A stretch of DNA of 9,049 bases from Candidatus Blautia intestinipullorum (GTDB taxonomy: Bacteria; Bacillota; Clostridia; Lachnospirales; Lachnospiraceae): positions 1-9,049 of the forward strand of contig DWVA01000108.1 in the NCBI GenBank assembly GCA_019120475.1, given 5' to 3'. This document shows, piece after piece, positions 6,323 to 9,049 of the stretch. The position numbers and the translations under genes were made by a program. The notes beneath the pieces are model-generated. The model was not told where the DNA came from. It did not search any database and saw only the letters and a program-made list of their open reading frames with translations. Each line of letters opens with the position of its first letter. The first letter of the stretch is position 1.

Positions 6323-7699
6323 ATGGCACAGTTATGGGGAGGCCGTTTCACAAAGGAGACGGACAAGCTGGTTTACAATTTCAACGCGTCGATCTCGTTC
6401 GACCAGAAGTTTTATAAACAGGATATCATGGGAAGCAAAGCTCATGTGAAAATGCTTGCAAAGCAGGGAATACTTACAGAAGAAGAAAGAGACCAGATCC
6501 TTGAGGGCCTGGACGGTATTCTGAGGGATGTCGAGAACGGCAGCCTTGAGATCACCCCGGAATACGAGGATATCCACAGCTTTGTGGAGGCGAATCTTAT
6601 CGACCGTATCGGAGACCCTGGCAAGAAACTTCACACAGGACGGAGCCGCAACGACCAGGTGGCTCTGGATATGAAGCTGTATGTCCGGGATGAGATCGAC
6701 GAGATCGACGGGGAACTGAAGACACTGCTTCAGGAACTGCTTTCTCTGATGGAAAAAAACGTACATACATATATGCCGGGATTTACACATCTTCAGAAGG
6801 CACAGCCTGTAACGCTGGCCCACCATATCGGGGCGTATTTTGAAATGTTCCGCAGAGACAGGGAACGGATGGCTGATATCCGCAAAAGGATGAACCTCTG
6901 CCCGCTGGGAGCAGGGGCACTTGCGGGAACCACTTATCCTCTGGACAGAGAATACACGGCGCAGCTTCTTGGCTTTGACGGCCCTACCAGAAACAGCATG
7001 GACTCTGTATCGGACAGGGATTATGTGATCGAGCTTCTCTCCGCTCTTTCTACGGTGATGATGCATCTCAGCCGTTTTTCCGAGGAGATCATCCTCTGGA
7101 ATTCCAATGAATACGGCTTTGTAGAGATCGACGACGCCTACAGCACCGGCAGCAGCATCATGCCCCAGAAAAAGAATCCGGATATCGCGGAGCTTCTCCG
7201 GGGAAAAACAGGCCGTGTGTACGGTGCGCTGATGTCCATCCTCACTACCATGAAAGGGATACCTCTCGCTTATAATAAAGATATGCAGGAGGATAAGGAG
7301 CTTACCTTTGACGCCATTGATACGGTAAAAGGCTGTCTCCGTCTTTTTGCAGGAATGATCTCCACTATGGAATTCCGCAGAGAAGTGATGGAAGCCAGCG
7401 CCAAAAACGGTTTTACCAACGCCACGGACGCAGCAGATTATCTTGTAAATCATGGCGTTCCCTTCCGTGACGCTCACGGAATTGTAGGGCGTCTGGTGCT
7501 TTTGTGCATTGACAGAGGGATTTCTCTGGACGAGCTTCCGCTGGAAGAGTATCAGAAACTCAGTCCGGCATTTCAGGAGGATATCTATGAGGCCGTAAGC
7601 ATGAAAACCTGCGTGGAGAAAAGGGAAACTTACGGAGCGCCGGGACCTGAGGCAATGGAAAAGGTGATCAGGGAGAACAGGAAATATCTGGAAGGCTGA
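6323..7699 (+). CDS. argH: Argininosuccinate lyase
   Basis: ArgH splits argininosuccinate into arginine and fumarate, the last step of arginine synthesis; the active enzyme is a cytoplasmic homotetramer. The 458-residue length is normal. The N-terminus MAQLWGGRF is characteristic. Conserved regions of the fumarase/aspartase superfamily are present: HTGRSRNDQ (104-112), TxLQxAQP as THLQKAQP (155-162) with the presumed catalytic H156, and the signature GSSIMPQKKNP (276-286) with the presumed catalytic serine S278. The ATG at 6323 follows GAGGAAA (6312-6318) at suitable spacing. Its usual partner argG is not in the window, and the gene appears to be transcribed on its own. No convincing ArgR box was found. 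No terminator is visible before the asd promoter. Confidence 0.97.
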   Translation: MAQLWGGRFTKETDKLVYNFNASISFDQKFYKQDIMGSKAHVKMLAKQGILTEEERDQILEGLDGILRDVENGSLEITPEYEDIHSFVEANLIDRIGDPGKKLHTGRSRNDQVALDMKLYVRDEIDEIDGELKTLLQELLSLMEKNVHTYMPGFTHLQKAQPVTLAHHIGAYFEMFRRDRERMADIRKRMNLCPLGAGALAGTTYPLDREYTAQLLGFDGPTRNSMDSVSDRDYVIELLSALSTVMMHLSRFSEEIILWNSNEYGFVEIDDAYSTGSSIMPQKKNPDIAELLRGKTGRVYGALMSILTTMKGIPLAYNKDMQEDKELTFDAIDTVKGCLRLFAGMISTMEFRREVMEASAKNGFTNATDAADYLVNHGVPFRDAHGIVGRLVLLCIDRGISLDELPLEEYQKLSPAFQEDIYEAVSMKTCVEKRETYGAPGPEAMEKVIRENRKYLEG

Positions 7700-7730
7700 G
7701 GAAATCTGCGGAAAAGAAATAAAAAAATAC

Positions 7731-7757
7731 TTGCATTTTTGGAAAAAGTGTTATAGT
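7731..7757 (+). promoter_or_regulatory. Candidate asd promoter
   Basis: An extended -10, TGTTATAGT (7749-7757), is preceded by a weak -35-like TTGCAT (7731-7736) at a spacing of 15 bases. A shifted -10, TAGTAT (7754-7759), would give 17. The surrounding AT-rich stretch directly after argH supports a real promoter. The leader of about 50 bases is too short for a lysine riboswitch or T-box. Confidence 0.6.
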
Positions 7758-7814
7758 ATTTACTAGAAAAACAAATGTATGCAATACAAAGACATCAGAG
7801 CGAGGAGAAGTATT

Positions 7815-8900
7815 ATGAGTGAAAAACTGAGAGTCGGCATTTTAGGAGCTACCGGAATGGTAGGACAGAGATTTATTTCCCTTCTGGAGAATCACCCGTG
7901 GTTTGAGGTGGTGACTCTGGCAGCCAGCGCGAGAAGCGCAGGCAAGACTTACGAAGAGGCAGTAGGCGGAAGATGGAAAATGGACACTCCTATGCCGGAA
8001 GCTGTTAAGAAAATCGTTGTTATGAACGTAAATGAAGTGGAAAAGGTCGCTTCTACTGTGGACTTTGTTTTTTCTGCAGTAGATATGTCAAAAGAGGAGA
8101 TCAAGGCGATCGAGGAAGAATACGCAAAGACGGAAACTCCTGTGGTTTCCAATAACAGCGCTCACCGCTGGACCCCGGATGTGCCTATGGTAGTTCCGGA
8201 GATCAATCCGGAGCATTTTGACATCATCGCTGAGCAGAAGAAGCGTCTTGGAACAGAAAGAGGCTTCATCGCAGTAAAACCCAACTGTTCTATCCAGAGC
8301 TACGCTCCTGTACTTACCGCATGGAAAGAATTTGAGCCTTATGAAGTAGTAGCGACTACATACCAGGCGATTTCCGGCGCCGGAAAGACCTTTAAGGACT
8401 GGCCGGAGATGGAGCACAATATTATCCCGTATATCGGCGGCGAAGAGGAAAAGAGTGAAAAAGAACCTCTGAAGCTTTGGGGCAAAATCGAAAACGGACA
8501 GATCGTTCCTGCCGCAGAACCGGTGATCACCTGCCAGTGCGTTCGTGTTCCGGTCCTCAACGGACATACGGCGGCGGTGTTTGTAAAATTCCGTAAAAAG
8601 CCAACAAAAGAGCAGCTTATCGAAGCACTGAAGAATTTCAGAGGAATCCCCCAGGAGCTTGAGCTTCCCAGCGCGCCGAAGCAGTTTATCCAGTATCTTG
8701 AGGAGGATAACCGCCCGCAGGTTGCTCTGGATGTGGACTATGAAAACGGCATGGGCATTTCGGTAGGACGTCTGAGAGAGGACAGCCTGTACGACTTTAA
8801 ATTTATCGGACTTTCTCATAATACGGTAAGAGGGGCTGCAGGAGGCGCCATTCTCTGTGCGGAGACGCTGGCTGCACAGAAATATATTCAGGCAAAATAG
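7815..8900 (+). CDS. asd: Aspartate-semialdehyde dehydrogenase, archaeal/fungal type
   Basis: Asd reduces aspartyl-4-phosphate with NADPH to aspartate semialdehyde, the branch point to lysine and diaminopimelate, threonine and methionine. The 361-residue product starts with the nucleotide-binding motif GILGATGMVGQRF (8-20). The acyl-binding nucleophile is C158 in KPNCS, and R244 and H251 in VRVPVLNGHT are the probable substrate-binding and acid-base residues. The sequence around GATGMVGQRF and the NGHT region resemble the class found in archaea, fungi and many Clostridia more than the E. coli class. The ATG at 7815 follows AGGAG (7803-7807) with a seven-base spacer; the in-frame ATG at 7779 lacks a ribosome binding site and would add a 12-residue non-family extension. 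A hairpin follows the stop, so it may be transcribed alone. Confidence 0.96.
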   Translation: MSEKLRVGILGATGMVGQRFISLLENHPWFEVVTLAASARSAGKTYEEAVGGRWKMDTPMPEAVKKIVVMNVNEVEKVASTVDFVFSAVDMSKEEIKAIEEEYAKTETPVVSNNSAHRWTPDVPMVVPEINPEHFDIIAEQKKRLGTERGFIAVKPNCSIQSYAPVLTAWKEFEPYEVVATTYQAISGAGKTFKDWPEMEHNIIPYIGGEEEKSEKEPLKLWGKIENGQIVPAAEPVITCQCVRVPVLNGHTAAVFVKFRKKPTKEQLIEALKNFRGIPQELELPSAPKQFIQYLEEDNRPQVALDVDYENGMGISVGRLREDSLYDFKFIGLSHNTVRGAAGGAILCAETLAAQKYIQAK

Positions 8901-8926
8901 CAGAAAGCCTTGGAATGGAATTTTTC

Positions 8927-8958
8927 ATCAGGGACGGGAAATTTTACCCGTCCCTGAT
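8927..8958 (+). terminator. Hairpin terminator after asd
   Basis: ATCAGGGACGGG (8927-8938) and CCCGTCCCTGAT (8947-8958) form a perfect 12-pair stem with an eight-base loop, 26 bases after the asd stop. The tail (TGCACGTTTG) is only partly T-rich, so the strength as an intrinsic terminator is uncertain. Confidence 0.65.
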
Positions 8959-8986
8959 TGCACGTTTGTAGAGAACCATGTAAAAT
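8958..8986 (+). promoter_or_regulatory. Candidate promoter of the gene at the right edge
   Basis: TTGCAC (8958-8963) and TAAAAT (8981-8986) are separated by 17 bases. The -35 begins on the last base of the preceding hairpin. The -10 is good (five of six consensus bases), the -35 weak. Confidence 0.5.
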
Positions 8987-9042
8987 AGAAAGGACGACAG
9001 ACTGACAAACTGATTTCAAAATATAGAATAAAGGAGCGAAAA

Positions 9043-9049
9043 ATGGACG
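9043..9049 (+). CDS. Start of a plus-strand gene cut by the window edge
   Basis: An ATG at 9043 follows AAGGAG (9031-9036) with a six-base spacer and lies about 50 bases after a candidate promoter. Only two codons (Met-Asp) and one further base are visible, so the product cannot be named. In related genomes a lysine-pathway gene such as dapA may follow asd, but nothing here tests that. Confidence 0.55.

Noticed and set aside
6332..7477. Long minus-strand open frame of 381 codons antisense to argH
   Set aside because: It lies wholly inside a clear argH, has no recognisable protein motif and is rich in His, Arg, Cys and Phe as mirrored coding frames are. It is best explained by codon choice in argH.
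8088..8819. Minus-strand open frame of 243 codons antisense to asd
   Set aside because: It lies inside a well-supported asd and shows no domain or motif.

Overview
The window looks like ordinary chromosomal DNA of a Gram-positive anaerobe of the class Clostridia, most likely family Lachnospiraceae. That placement is an inference. It rests on strong AGGAGG-type ribosome binding sites, the use of TTG and GTG starts, moderate GC content, extended -10 promoters, a PotC-PotD fusion and QueH instead of QueG. No mobile element, CRISPR array, rRNA, tRNA or phage gene was seen.

Layout, left to right. Positions 1-95 hold a leader with a long hairpin. Positions 96-3851 carry a tightly overlapping plus-strand polyamine uptake operon, potA-potB-potCD, in which the second permease and the substrate-binding protein are one polypeptide. 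A shared hairpin at about 3837-3876 separates it from a convergent two-gene minus-strand operon (5419 down to 3862) that encodes an SsuB/TauB-type ATPase and an SsuC/TauC-type permease, with no substrate-binding protein in view. A divergent promoter region (5420-5551) leads to plus-strand queH (tRNA queuosine synthesis, 5552-6190). Next come argH (last step of arginine synthesis, 6323-7699) and asd (aspartate-semialdehyde dehydrogenase, 7815-8900), each with its own likely promoter. A 12-bp hairpin follows asd. The first bases of another plus-strand gene, with a good ribosome binding site and candidate promoter, lie at the right edge.

Functionally these are separate housekeeping units: polyamine import, an uptake transporter of unknown substrate, tRNA wobble modification, and amino-acid biosynthesis. 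I do not see a previously undescribed system here. The points most worth a second look are the PotCD fusion with its added membrane anchor, the convergent hairpin that contains both stop codons and gives both proteins the same VKSS ending, the hairpin just upstream of the potA ribosome binding site, and the missing binding protein of the second transporter.
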